From Lineus longissimus (Eukaryota > Nemertea > Pilidiophora > Heteronemertea > Lineidae), in NCBI RefSeq assembly GCF_910592395.1, contig NC_088315.1, positions 13,437,808 through 13,501,807 on the forward strand: 64,000 nucleotides of DNA, given 5' to 3'. Shown in pieces: positions 1-12,425 of this stretch. Under the pieces are notes generated by a model. That model did not search any database. It saw only the letters and a list, made by a program, of their open reading frames with translations, and was not told where the DNA came from. The number at the start of each line of letters is the position of its first letter. The stretch's first letter is position 1. The translations under genes and the position numbers were made by a program.

Positions 1-392
1 TCCCTTGTGCTTCGGTCCTCAGATGATCCATGGCTTCTTACCATTCCACGTTCCAAGGGGTCATATGGGGATCGGAGTCTTGGTGCGATGGCTCCCAGGC
101 TGTGGGACTCTCTCCCAGTTTCTTTGCGCGATCTTGCGGACACCAATGCATTCAAAAAACGCCTAAAAACTCAGCTTTTTATAAGATGTTTTAGTAATGT
201 CTAGTCAACTTTTTTATCAAAAATGTCAAAAATTGTCTTTTATAATGTACTAAAATCTACTTCTTTTATTTCTGTCACACTTATTTTATGTCTTTATATA
301 TATATTATCTTTTGTAGAGCGCTTAGGAAATGATTTTATTCGTTAGTGTAGCACTCTAATTTAATAAATAGTATTATTATTATTATTATATA
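1..392 (+). mobile_element. 3' end of a non-LTR retrotransposon (CR1/L2/Rex-like)
   Basis: The reading frame from 7 to 204 ends with the residues APRLWDSLPVSLRD, a serine/asparagine-rich bridge and FKKRLKTQLF, then a stop. This is the typical extreme C-terminus of reverse transcriptases of CR1/L2/Rex-type LINEs. A short 3' UTR follows with a GAGCGCTTAG-like motif, ending in an ATT microsatellite tail near 366-392, which is the usual 3' end of such elements. The rest of the element lies to the left of the window, so completeness cannot be judged. The family is assigned from the motif only. Confidence 0.8.
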
Positions 393-1643
393 ATAAGAAA
401 TGCTCTGCTTGATGGAGCCATTTTTTGCGAATAACGTTCTCTAAGACGAGCATGAAGGTGAAAAAATGCCAGCAAAAACTGTTATCAAAATTTTTTTGTC
501 CACCATTGCTTGGATGTTTGGGCCCATTGTGCGGTCTCATTCCTGGAGCTGTTCGCTTTTGTTTCCGTTAGCAGACGACAAAAATGCCTCGCTTTGACTG
601 AAAATGCCCTGTTTCGTTGGATGTTCGGTCCCATACCTCCTAACCCCTGTATAAGGCCGATTCCCAAACCCACTCGGAATGGTATCCTGAAGATAATTGT
701 ATAGCGATAACCGTCAAATCAAACACGGAGCCGGGGTGTAAAAAAGACCTAAATTTGTTATTTTCCGCCAAGGGTTGCGTAACTTTGCACGGCCAAATGG
801 CATGAGGAATAGGATGTACACGATGTCCCATAAAAATGCATCAAATGGAATTTTAATAGGATTTTCGATTAAAATCATTTTCGAGAATTTGTTTTCTTGT
901 TCGATAAGTTAGTCGTATGACAGTATGCAATGGGTGAGGTCAAGTATTGGATTTAATCAGTTTTTAAGATCAAATTTTTAAGCTAAAATCAGTATTTGGC
1001 CTCTCAACTAATTTTAGTTTCAAACTCAATTTAAACCGCTTTAAGAAGGTTCTATGACTAGTTTTAAGACTTAAATAAAACTTGGCAAGTTTTAATCTGA
1101 ACGTTTCGCCCATGGAACATTGACGCAGGTCCACATCCAGCACGAGAGGATGAAGACGACGAAGCCGATTTAGAGTTCCTTAACCAGCCAGATGAAGAGA
1201 TGGTGCTGTAAACCGACAAAGCCATTTGTAAACTTATAAAATTAAAAACAAGATAAAGTAAAAACAAAACAAGAGCAAAAAAGAAATACAAATCGCACGA
1301 GAGCACTAATAGTAATTTCAGACGGCAGCACTGAAAATCTGAAATCTAGTTGAAATGTTAGTGCTGCCACCTATATTTTCACACCGGCTCTCGCACGAAA
1401 AAATAGATTGGAGCACCAAACTCAGTGCCATTTTTTATGGTGCACCCTTCAGGCCTACGCATGAAGCGTGGGCACCCGCTATTGCAGAACCCGCGATCTT
1501 AGATTTTGCAAAGGGTTAACGACCCACTCGCTCATTCAAACAAGGCTAATCCCACATAAATTGTAGAAGCCTACAACCATAATCACTTTCGCAAAAAAAT
1601 ATTCATATCTTGCGGCTAACCTATCTGTCTTTACTTTTAACAG

Positions 1644-1711
1644 AGGCCCAGCTTCGTTCCATTCCATTCCATCAGACCTACGAGAGTGCGGGAGTATTGT
1701 TCCCGTTCTTG
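1644..1711 (+). CDS. Candidate additional exon (tentative)
   Basis: A good acceptor (CTTTACTTTTAACAG) precedes 68 bases that are open in the frame reading GPASFHSIPSDLRECGSIV. The segment ends at a weaker donor (G|GTAGCT). It begins in phase 2 and ends in phase 1 with a G, which would join the TT at the start of exon 1 to give a valine codon before DAAPPL. The phase match is what the next exon needs, but one match in three is expected by chance, and the donor is poorer than the GTAAGT/GTAGGT/GTGAGT donors at most of the other exons. It may be intron sequence. Confidence 0.3.
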
Positions 1712-2806
1712 GTAGCTAATGAACCGGCCTTATAGCCATGAAAAGACAGTATGTTCGTACAAAATGTGGCAAAGGGTTTTTAGATTCACGAACGCTCTTA
1801 TTATTCTCAGCCGTTGCCGTTTGGGCATGTTATTAGAGAGGTTAAGAACTCGAACGATAAACGACAACGGTAACGACAATGCCGTCATTAGGTTTATCGT
1901 GAAAAAATAACATTAGTTGGGTTAAGAAGCATACATTGAATTCCCGGTAAACGTAAAATGTTCATTTGGCTGACACTGATCCGAGTCCGGAAAGACTAGG
2001 ATTAGGCCTTTTAACTCACTTTAAATATAATGTTTTAATGTGACCTGTAATGACAATCGCATCCTACACGAATATTTCTTGGCCTTCCAGGGCCTGTTGT
2101 TCACGGCTATTCAATGAATTACCTCATCAATTCTAGACGTGTAGATGTGCATGACACTTTTAGATCCAATTTTTGTAGTCAGTATTGGTCAACACCAATA
2201 TGGATCCACTGCTTCTTTTGGGGTTCACAGTGACATCTTCTCTCAGCAACAGCACATCTTGCTCGTGAGAGAAACGAAACTTCGGCGGTATGTTTCATTC
2301 AAGTGACTGTACAGAAGTGAATGATCAATTAGCCCGGTGTAAAAGGAATTGACGTCCTAGGAATGCAGGACCCCATACAATAGCCGTGCATTGTCAACGA
2401 ATGTGGTTAATGGTTTGGTTAGGGGTAGCTAAATAATCTTCAACAAAGGAACTCGGCGACTCTATTCACTTTAAAAAACGGACTTAGATTCCGCGGGGAC
2501 TTACATTGCTTTTACACCAGGTCGACAGGGTTTCGACATAAATTCGACGCGCTGAACGAATTAGCTCATTACAGATTATTACATCCGTAAAGGGGGTTAA
2601 AGTAAGACGCAATAAAAACGGCGGCCGCCGTTAAAATATTTTTAAATGCTTTCAAAGGATGAAAATGTCCTAACTTAAAGAATAGTCTTAGATCTAAATA
2701 ACAGAATATGAATTTGAAGCCTGTCCTCGACCTGTAAGCGTGCATTGCTGAACAGTAGCTTTCAGTGAAGAATTCAATATACATTTATGTGCTTAATTAT
2801 TTTCAG

Positions 2807-2949
2807 TTGATGCCGCGCCTCCTTTAATCTATCATCATATCATGCTAAAGGACGCAAATGGGCGCCCTCTTGCCCAGAACGAACCTAACCCTCCTGCAGA
2901 CGGGGTGGCTGAGGGCACTGTCTGGACCAATGCTGTGTCACCACCTACA
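2807..2949 (+). CDS. Exon 1 of large FN3-like repeat protein
   Basis: The acceptor is TTATTTTCAG and the donor is GTAAGT. Two leading bases complete a codon from an upstream exon, and 47 full codons follow (phase 1 in, phase 0 out). The peptide begins DAAPPLIYHH and ends GTVWTNAVSPPT. D-A-A-P-P has the look of the linker that opens FN3-like modules elsewhere in this gene (compare VDNSPP and IDNSAP downstream). The other two frames have stops at once. There is no start codon, so at least one more exon lies upstream. Confidence 0.75.
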
Positions 2950-3903
2950 GTAAGTAAATAGAGAAAGGATGGCCGTGACAATCATGATTCAACGTGAATT
3001 TAGAAATAGTTTATCAGACTTTCATTAGACGGCCGTGCAAATTTTGTACGATCCGATTTTTGGCTGCTTTGGATTGCTGTGTCGTGGAGGACAATCGAAT
3101 AGAGGAGTGCCTTCTCAAAAAAGTAAGCTTTGATGACTCGATAGAAACAGCAAGTGCAATGCCAGATTCCAGACTCCAAGCATCTCAGAATCATGTAGAG
3201 GTGTACCGACGGTGGGCACCTAAGCATTAACATATCATCAGAGTAGACATTGAGAAAGTATCCAGGCAAATAATATTGGTATCAGATGTTTCTGCTTTGT
3301 CAAAACGTTGGCCAAAATAACTGTTTTCCCTGCTTCAAGGGTAAACAAATATTGTTGCCTGCATGACCATTTATTCAATAATGGTCACTGATTTTGAGGA
3401 CACATATTGATAATTTGGGTATGTCCTTAAAACTTTATGAATTTAGCTTTACACCATATGTCTCATACCATACAAAAAAAACCACGTCGAAATCTAGTTT
3501 ATTCGACTGTCATGATAATTTGCCAATAAATTTGAAGATATCTTATTTTATTGCCAGAAAGATACAGATTGTAAAAACACAATTACAAGAAAAATAGGTG
3601 CACGTTTTCACTATGATGTTCTTAAAATCAGTATCGAACTAAATTTTTAACGCCAAATGAATACTCGTGGTTACGAATAACGTAACGCAAAAAACACGCC
3701 GCTCACTACCCTTCATTCATTAAAGGAATGGGCGGCTTTTTATTTATGCTTCTTTTTCGCTTATTTCATTAGCGAACCACTTCTGAAAATATTAGACAAA
3801 TTATGAATTTTGTTCTTAGGTATGTGAAAAACATGAAGTGGGCGGAATCCCGTGATGTCAGTGACACTGAGGGCAGTGAAGGCAGTGTTGTTTTGCCGAG
3901 ATT

Positions 3904-3919
3904 GGGGGGGGGGGGGGGG
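3904..3919 (+). repeat. Poly-G tract, 16 bases
   Basis: An uninterrupted G16 run. The same length recurs at 8236-8251 and 46170-46185, with shorter G or C runs at 12898, 28124, 42163, 49734 and 61152. The flank (3850-3900) matches 54325-54385 in inverted orientation, so this tract sits at the edge of a dispersed repeat. Confidence 0.9.
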
Positions 3920-4436
3920 CTGGAGATTTTCGGAGCCACTTTAAGAAAATGTTACAAATCTACGCAGTGTATTTTAATGTGTTCAAATAATAACCAAGAC
4001 CAGTTCTGACATGGTTGATTGAACTGCTTTGTGCTCAGTCATCTGTGACAGTAAAATGGATTTCTTGGTGTCATTAAAAGAAAGAGTATATCATTACGTA
4101 ATAAATGGTAGTTGCCAATTTCCAAAATATTTAGCCATGTCAAAGAAATTGACAAGTTAAACTCGGTTTCCTTTATTTAAACACTCTGTAGATTCATATT
4201 TTTGATTGGAAACAACGTTTACGAAAGTCTTCCCAATATTTTCCTATTTTCGCTTTTTCCGTATCAGTTAAATCATACCATTGGAAAGAAGACGTTTTTT
4301 AGATTATAATGGCTTTGATGTTTTAGTGATTACCCGTAGCACTAAGCAACCTCCGAAACGACCAAAGTTTACTAAAACTCGTGGGATTTTGGTATGTTTT
4401 GATCATTTTTTTTGTAATCCAGCATACAAAGTTGGC

Positions 4437-5034
4437 TTAAAAGGGTTGTGTGAATTAGGGGTCCAAAACAGGAATTTTGTCTTCATGAGGCCGGATATAT
4501 CCAAAACGAGGTTAAGTTACGGAAAAAATGTATATAATGATTTTTTTTTCGAAAATGACCGTAAGTTTCGAATTTTCCGCAAAATGTCCTTATTACGTCA
4601 TAGTGTACCGGCTTGCGAGCCAGCGGCAGCGCGAACAATTAACGAAGATTTGCCGTTTTGCCACAGGAAGTACCGTTTAGTGATAAACATGGCTGCTTTC
4701 GCATTAGGCGACATTTCAGAACATTGCCGAGGCATTCTAGTCTTTGTTTTGTTTTGTTATGGTTAGCCTACGTCAGACATGTCAGACGCGATCGATCGTG
4801 TGCGAATGACCACATATCGACTGAGTCATCGCCGAATGCATTCTGCTCCACAATGATACCACGCCCACGCATGCGCGAACTTCAAATTTGTGCGGGAAGT
4901 TGCGGACCTTGCTATGCGGATTACTCGGAAACTACTGGGCCGATTTTTAAAAAAATGACATTGGCATCTTCAGCTCAGTGTCTAGAATTTTCACTTCATA
5001 ATGACGTACCTTTTACTTCACACAACCCCTTTAA
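4437..5034. mobile_element. TTAA-flanked TIR element, 590 bp (Kolobok-like or piggyBac-like MITE)
   Basis: The left end reads TTAA then AAGGGTTGTGTGAA (4437-4454). The right end reads TTCACACAACCCCT then TTAA (5017-5034). The two ends are reverse complements except for one base, and the flanking TTAA pair looks like a 4-bp target duplication. The element body is 4441-5030. TTAA duplication with AGG-type termini matches the Kolobok superfamily. A larger element at 17839-19227 has the same arrangement and carries a THAP domain, which favours Kolobok over piggyBac. No transposase is visible here, so it is non-autonomous. Confidence 0.7.
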
Positions 5035-5381
5035 TAGAAAAAAAATTAAAATCGTATCTAGCATAATCTTATTCTGCATCTTCAACCTCGTCCTCAGAAA
5101 TGATACCTAAACCAGCACACACTGTTGCTACGTTACTACTTAGCATGTGAACGAGGTTTTAAGTAATGGGCGGTATGATTGTTCTTCCTCTGCTTCATCA
5201 ATTAACTATTTTCCTAAACTTGTTTGATGCTTTTCCAATTTTTTTCCAGCTCTTAGATAGTAGAAAAACGCGTTATTCGCTATTTTTAGAGCGCTCTAGT
5301 CCTGGCTGAAAGACCTTTCCCACCACGTTAGTGCACACCGAGATCCGAGTTCATGTCACCACGCTATAAGGCCTGTGTGCA

Positions 5382-6100
5382 CTAGTAAAATATTAGCAAC
5401 ATTTTTACAACATTTCCAGTTGCAACAAATGTTGCAAAAATGTTGCGTAGTGTGTCCAGAGCAAAACGCGTCTTACAACATGTTGTAAAATTGTTGTAAA
5501 ATTGTTGCAAATTAAATGCAATGCAATTCTTTGTTGCATGTTGTAAAAATGTTGCAAACTCTTCAGCCAATCAGAAATAGGATTTGCGTAATGTGATCTA
5601 CCTGAAGTCATGTGACTTGAACAAGAAGCTGGTATAGCAACTCTCAAGTGAGTGTCTTGCTTCGTAGGGTGGTGAAACCTTTTCTAGAAGTTTCATCAAT
5701 TCGCAGGAAGTTTTTGTATGACGGCTTGTCAGTCAGCCGCAACTCCTTAAACAGGCAGTGATATGTCCCATGATCCACCCTCATTTTGATCCAGGGCCTG
5801 GTCCATATTCTCTTTGGTTCGCCGCCTCTTCCGCCTCCGCTCAACAATGACAGCTAAAATTGCTGCGGAAGCACTCACAACACATCTTCTCTCCTTGGAA
5901 TCATCCATTTTCCCTCCAAAATACCTATTTCCCTTTGTTCCCACTAAAAAGTTTGCAACAATTTACCAACATGTTGTAAAAATGTTGCTAATTTGTTGCA
6001 ATTTTGTTGCTAGTGTACACAGGGCCTTGAAGGGCTTGCTGCAAAATTGTTGTAAAAATGTTAGTAAAATGTTGGTAAAATGTTGCTAATATTTTACTAG
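5382..6100. mobile_element. MITE with 19-bp perfect TIRs and TTGTTGCAA subterminal repeats
   Basis: CTAGTAAAATATTAGCAAC at 5382-5400 is matched exactly by its reverse complement at 6082-6100. The outer CTAG may be a target duplication. Both ends are crowded with variants of TGTTGCAA and TGTTGTAA, which would be subterminal transposase-binding repeats by analogy with other TIR elements. The interior (about 5560-5940) has no convincing coding sequence. The superfamily is not assigned. Confidence 0.75.
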
Positions 6101-6304
6101 AGTGTTTCCATTATCCTCGCAGTAACGGGGTAATCAAGCCCCATCAGCCAATGTCAGTGTGACGTCGGAAATATCGATATCTACACCAAGAAGTCACAGG
6201 GTAGATCCATGACTTCAGGAAGCATTTTACTGGTGCGTCGTTCCAAATGGAAAGGATCGACGCATGACGCATGGAGAGCTTACTTGGGTCATATCCGAGT
6301 CAAT

Positions 6305-6423
6305 GGCTAATATTTATAAAGACTAGTAAATGCTTTTACTACAGTTTTCTACAGAGATGGCAAGTGTAAATGTACATGAAGTTTAAAGTAAAAGCATTTA
6401 CTAGTCTTTTATAAATATCAGCC
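6305..6423. repeat. Short palindromic MITE-like repeat
   Basis: The left arm at 6305-6338 (GGCTAATATTTATAAAGACT...) pairs with the right arm at 6389-6423 with few mismatches, separated by about 50 bases. The arms are long and AT-rich, as in fold-back MITEs. There is no coding content. Confidence 0.8.
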
Positions 6424-7359
6424 GGAAAGCATTATAATTCAGTGAGATTTTGAATTTTTCCTTTTTTTGTGCAATTTGTTGATGGAAACTACTTATGTAG
6501 AATAGGAGGTGACTGGGTAGCCAACAGCTTGGTAATATTGCCCTTAATAATTCCAACTCGAAAATACCAGTGCTCCGAACGGAGATGAGGCTAAGCGCTT
6601 TCGACCGTACACTTACCAGTCAGTGTGTCATGGCCTCTGTGGTACGGATGAAAGTTACAGTATTTCTTTGAAGGCAGCGTTCTGTGTTATGTTTTTTTCC
6701 TGTCGGTGGCCTTGTGTGTTGTTGGTGCGTCTACTTAGATTCCTTGAATATCATTTGCTTAGAAATGTTACATGAGAAGGAAATATTCCGTTAGGTGTCA
6801 CAGTGACTGCCACTTAAAAATCTGTTGGGAGTGATTCAAAAGTTGCAGTTCAAATTCTTCACGACGAAACGTTTTATTGAACTTCTGAATCGGGCAAATC
6901 ATATTTTTGGCGACCATATGGAGGCATGTTGAAAATTAAGAGAGCCGTGATAAAATGCCTTCTCTCACGGAACTCACGAAATAGGCTGCGGGAAAGCATT
7001 TTCCTGGTAACGGTTCAGGTGGATATAGTAAAAACTTTTTTTTTCATGATGAATTAATCACATCACATTATAAAAATATTCTTACAAAAAATGTAAAAAA
7101 TTGCCTGCATCACATCATGTTCACCAAATTGAATAAAACAAGTGTTGAGATGATAGATGACTTTTGCCAGCCAAAACCCAAATGTATGTGTATATGTATA
7201 TATTTGTTTGAATTCTCTGATATCGCACTTGGCGACAAGCTTATCAAGGGCACAGCGCATTAAAGCTACAGCCAAGGGCCAAGGTCATTGCTCCATTGTT
7301 GCACTTACAATGTAAAGCAGGCTGTGCACCTGTGACATGAAATTTTACGGAAAAAAGGG

Positions 7360-7860
7360 TTTGGAAGGAATGATGGATGATTCCAAGAAAAGAAGCAATG
7401 ATTTGAGTTTTTTACAGCAATTCTAGCAGTCGTTGTTGGGAACTTAAGGGGTATAACGTCCTCAAAAACCAAAGAGAGAGGGAATCAGGTTTCAGAGGGG
7501 ACACTATGGTACATACTGGACGTTTAACGCTGTGTCCCACAATGGCAGTTATCCTATGCACATATAAACCATTCGGTATATTTTTGTGTCCAATTGCAGT
7601 GCGTTATATCAACATGCACCACGGGGGATGTTATTTTCTCCAAGTCACATGACTTCAGGTAGATCATACCACGCAAATCCTTTTCCTGATTGGCTGAAGA
7701 TTTAACAAAATTTTTGGCCACATGCAACAAAGAATTGCTTTGCATTTAATTTGCAATATTTTGACAACACATCTTGTAAACTGCACTTCCCTCTCTGTAC
7801 ATGCTATGCAGCGTTTTGCCAACATGGTGTTGCAACAAGGAATGTTTGCAACTATAGATG
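7360..7860 (-). mobile_element. Degenerate inverted copy of the MITE at 5382-6100
   Basis: Blocks around 7370-7440 and 7630-7830 match the reverse complement of blocks near 5830-5930 and 5460-5620 of the first MITE. Shared landmarks are AGTCACATGACTTCAGGTAG, a GATTGGCTGAAGA segment and AACAAAGAATTGC. Order is preserved. The ends are worn and TIRs are no longer clear, so this is an older copy. Confidence 0.6.
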
Positions 7861-8087
7861 TTATTCCAAAAATATTACCGCTATGTACTACATCATTATA
7901 TATTCATGCCTTTTAGATTTAAGCTAAGATTAAAATAAACTAGATTTTGACAAATTCAGCTTGTTGGCGTAGCAATGTTTGAACTTAGGAACATATGGTG
8001 AGGGCCGCCATATGGCTTGGCTGTAATTAGCAAACCACTTTTTATATAACCAAGTGAACGTTCACCACTAAAATTCTTATATTCCAG

Positions 8088-8211
8088 TTCTACGCAAAGA
8101 TGACGACTATTCACAAGCTGTCTGGTACCGCCCCCTCAAGACCGGCATATATCACTAATTACGCTGAGGGTGTCACTAATGCCCGAGCGAAGCCATGGGT
8201 TGCTAGGCATG
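8088..8211 (+). CDS. Exon 2 of large FN3-like repeat protein
   Basis: The acceptor is TATATTCCAG and the donor is GTAGGT. The exon has 41 codons plus a terminal G (phase 0 in, phase 1 out), fitting both neighbours. The peptide starts FYAKMTTIHKLSGTAPSRP and continues into a GVT-rich segment. F-Y-A-K-x-T-x-I-H-K-L-S-G resembles the F-strand and F-G loop pattern (Y-Y-V-x-V-x-A-x-N-x-A-G) repeated in later exons. The match is weaker than in exons 13 or 19, so confidence rests mostly on phase and splice sites. Confidence 0.65.
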
Positions 8212-11200
8212 GTAGGTATCACTGAATGTCATGACGGGGGGGGGGGGGGGGTATCCCTAGGTCCCGGATTCGATATAGCCCATACACGATACCAAATCAT
8301 TCCCTTTAACAAAATACACCATTTAAAAATTACTAGATTGCTGTCAGAAGGTAAGTAAGTTTCCATACAGTCAAAGAACAGTGACGCTTACTCAGCGTAT
8401 TGGTTTCATATACCAGATTAGTGTATATTACATCGTAAAAAGAATGAAAATGTTGTCTGTTGGCTAATTAGAGCCACTTGCAAATGATACCCGCCATCGG
8501 GCAGGTTGAATTAGGCTATGTTGAATCATGTGGGCTTATTCAATAAGATTGCATTGGTAGACATAATGATTGTTCATCTTACAAAGACGTGCTGGCCACA
8601 GCCACGTGTGCAGTGAACCTATTAGTATCAGGCAATGAACTTGCACACGATCCTGCGGGCTTATTACAGTGGATAATGGGTGAAATAAGAAGCAGTGTTT
8701 TGAAAGTTGTTTTTAGGCCTACCATTATTATTGTACCAGGAAATATCCCCCTCCCCAAAATGTTTGCTTTTGCCCCACGTTAAAAATATTTTATAATTGG
8801 CTTACTGTACCATTTCCCTCCCCCCTACACTGTTCAGATACCAAGAAAATTGACTTAATGATTTCGGCAAGTGTTGCAACTGCGAAGGTCAGAGTTGTTA
8901 AATTGCTAATACGGAACTGAACTGGTAACTGCAGTGTATTACTTCGTAGACAAAAACATGTAGAATGCCGTAATCAAGTAAATGAATTACGGGTGAAATA
9001 ACAATCACAAATTTTGCTGTGCTGCAGTGAAAAATGGCGGCATTTTACAAACAGAGTGCAGCTAACGTGCATTCAAAATTCCCGCCTGCGAACTCACTTG
9101 CGTATCAGCGTGACAGCACTTATGAATTAGTATCGCGGTTGGTGTTGTGAAAAGAATGTCAATATCCGAACTATATAAAGTTGGTTATCTACACGATATT
9201 AGAGTGTTAGAAATGAATGTCACGATTAAACCATGCCTCAGAGAAAAATCGTGGTGTTCGAGCGCGGAAATGCGGTGAAATGTGAACATCAGCGGGAACA
9301 TCAGCGGGAGCACGGTGAGCAAGATGACGAATGGGGCATATAGGAGAGCCATTCTGGTGTTTATTAGCAATTCCAGCTCTCTAGTGGTGTCCTTTTCTGA
9401 AAGTCGACACTATTCTCAACAGGCTTTGTGTGTTTAGAAGTGTCTTGCTGAAAATTAGTAATCGATATATAAAAGCACTATCGGACCACCAAGATATTTG
9501 ACTTATGACACCCTTAAGGTCAATCTTAGGCCGGTCTGGAAGTCGATGGTTATTGGTTATCAGATCAGAGGGGCAAAATGAGGCGAGAGGGGGAAGGAAA
9601 TGTTACGGCAAGCCAATTCTAAAACATTCGGAACTTAGGGCAAAAGCAAACATTTTGGGAGGGGATATTTCCTGGTACAATAATGGTAGAGTGAGAGGTG
9701 CACATGACATAACGTCATGTCTGAAATGCGCATGTCGTGTAGAAGTTGCACCCAAACTCAGTCGAGCCAGTTTTTATCACGTGAATCATGATTGGATGAC
9801 AGCATACCTTTGTTACTATAATTTTGTTTGATAAACAGTCATAACTTCAGTGCAATCTGTGCATCTTGTCACGTGTCTGTCATGTGTTAGTAACATGGTC
9901 CTTCAAATCCAACCCTCAGGCCATGCAGAGTTGAGCTCGCGAAGCTCATTCGGTCAAAAATGACGTCACCAGAGTCGGACCTCGGGGCAAAATTAGAGTT
10001 CGGCTGGATATCGATCAGATCGGGTCCAACACCACACTACACCCAAACTCGGCCTTAGATATGATCCACATGCACTAAGCCGAAAGCTACAACATTCAAC
10101 GCATTTCCACAGCCTCATTTTGAAACGCAATTCGGCTCCTTTTTCGCGGCCAAAATTACGTCCATTATACATGTAGTATAGACTAACTACTGTATGATGG
10201 TCCAAAACCACCCCAAAACATTTCTCCTTCTCGTAGCCGCAGCATCAAATGAAACTACGGAAAGAAAAAAATGTCCGATGTCTTACCATGAACTGCCATC
10301 GTATAGACGGAATAAGGAACATTTAATCGAATGATTAACGAAAGGATTTAGAGAAAAGGCGTATGTAAGATTTCTGAATCGCACACAGTTTAAGTTCAAT
10401 CCTTTGACATCACGAATATTATGAGGTGCTACATCTTGTGGTATTAATATGTTCAGGCTTAGCGTTTTTTCTCACCTTGTTTTATGCCTGAAGTAACAGA
10501 CCCAACGGTGTATCTAGGAATGTATGGACTCAGGAAATAGTAGGCTATTACGGTTAAAATGAAGTGAGTGAAAAATGTATGCAGTTTTAGTAGCATTTCT
10601 GCCCTAAAGTCATCAAGAGAATGTGGTGGACCGAGCATGTTGAGGATTCCACGATGTCAATACTTACTTCCTGGAGTTTAGTACCCCTGTTTGAGGAGCT
10701 ACGTGACGAGAACACACCCTGCCACAGGAGGCTTTTGTGACGTAGATGTCGTGACCATTACATTGAAGTGCATTACCCCACTGGCCCATTCTAATTTAAC
10801 ACTAAACGATGATTTTTGAACTGAGCTGACCGAGTAACCACTGACTGGGGAAAAGCATGTTTTGTTGGTCCTTTTCAGCGTTCAATCCATCAAATTCTTA
10901 TACGCGGTCCTTAGTTGAATATAACACAACTCATGACCAGACTCATTCATATTTTTATGCTGTCATCGTCATCAACTGGCGCCGACTCTAACACGTAATC
11001 GTGTTTCTGATGCGGAAACCTACGAATATATGTACAACGCAAGCAGATTTTCAGGGAGATGAAACGAACTGCCACCAAAAACATGCTTTTTCTTTTGTGT
11101 CTATTCCATTCTAATATCAAAAACATTCACATCAAATTTTATGCGGGATTTAAATCAACACCCTGAGGATCGATTTCGTTATAAGTTGGGTTTTGGTAGA

Positions 11201-12425
11201 AAAATGAGTTAACGTAGGCCTTCAAAATGTAGGTCATAAGTAAAAGGGCTGACGTATACAGGGAGCCGTATATACTCAGCGATTTCAGACAGCTTAGATA
11301 ATTACTTCGAAATCGACACAAATGCAAAGCCAGTACTATTAGTGTCGCAAACTCATTGTCTATCCGAATTGAGTTTGAGTACATTAAATGGCATCGAACG
11401 ACAGTGTATAATATTTCATGTTTCTTGAATATTTAGAAACGGTCCTTATGACATACACGCCATTCTCATACTTCGATCAATTAAATCGGAGTATGAGTAT
11501 GTATGTCATGTTTACATGGTAAAGGTTTATTGTGTAGTTAGGGCATTGAAATGCTCAGAGTTGCGGGTTCAGCCTCGTCCGTGCGATCATCCTCAAAACA
11601 GACATAATATTGCGTATTATTGAGATCGTCAAGCAGTACACCAATTCGCCAATTGGGTTTATTTCTGTCTGCAATAATGAACAGCATAGCCAGGTCAGTC
11701 ATCAACAGCGACAGCCATCAGCCAAAATATAGCGCGTTTGTATGGCGAGCTCTGATTGGCCAAAAGGCACTGGTGGAATCGAATCCGCACTCAAGTTGCA
11801 TTGTTGATAGGAATAAATCGTAACCTAGGTTGGGCTTTTCCTCAGGTCATTTTGCTATGCGTTCCAATGTACGCAGATGTTTATAAGTATAAGTTTTGCT
11901 ATAAGTTGCGGATCTCGAACTCTCTAATATATGTCTGGATTCGAGATGGTGTGCATTAGAATAATGGACTATTATTGGGCAAGGTTTTACCACCGCCTCA
12001 TGTATGTGTGAGAGAGGTCTTATTTCAGCATGGGTTTGTGTGAGTGTGCTTTAGAAACCATCCAAATGCCTGGTATGGGATGATGTGGAAACATCTTGGA
12101 CTTGGCATAGACGCGACTACGTCAAAAGAAACTTGAAACAAAAAACAGTTTGATTTCAATGATGAGCTACGTCATTGACCAAATACTATAGACGCAACTA
12201 CCTCATGAGTAACTTAAGAGAGTCATCTCACAAGTTTCAGCACAACAGTGACCTTGCATGCGTAATGCGAGTTGGATGTTGCAAATTTATATTTGTTATC
12301 TTACTTTACATATATTATGTAAAACATAAACAAATAAATGCTGGATCCGTGCCTCTACTTAAAATCGGCGACCAATGTCATATCTGTATAAAGTCATCAA
12401 CGTCACCAGTATGTCGTCATTCCAG
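8212..12425. other. Intron 2
   Basis: The intron is 4.2 kb. It holds G16 at 8236-8251, a short imperfect hairpin at about 11447-11511 (ATGACATAC arms), and a worn tRNA-like segment near 11530-11580 (GGTTC-type B box). I recognise no gene or full element. Confidence 0.5.

Larger units (their letters stand above)
1..2806. other. Intron or upstream region before exon 1
   Basis: This is non-coding apart from the LINE tail at the left edge and two weak candidates. One is a short acidic reading frame ending in a stop at about 1211. The other is a possible in-phase exon at 1644-1711. The segment around 510-650 resembles one at 49660-49790 (both carry GTTTCC-GT-AGCAGACGACA and a following TGACTGAAAATG), so it is a dispersed repeat. 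I see nothing else. Confidence 0.5.
2950..8087. other. Intron 1
   Basis: The intron is 5.1 kb. It contains a run of 16 G (3904-3919), a TTAA-flanked TIR element (4441-5030), a MITE (5382-6100), a small palindrome (6305-6423) and an inverted degenerate copy of the MITE (about 7360-7860). Around 3850-3920 it shares an inverted match with 54325-54385. Open frames here, including 4281-4766, are not supported as genes. Confidence 0.6.

Noticed and set aside
3000-3269. Overlapping open frames on both strands after exon 1
   Set aside because: They have no domain, no splice context and similar length on both strands, as expected by chance.
4281-4766. 161-codon open frame on the + strand
   Set aside because: It runs across the left end of the TTAA element, has no recognisable domain, AT-rich low-bias codons and no splice or promoter context. 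It is probably chance.
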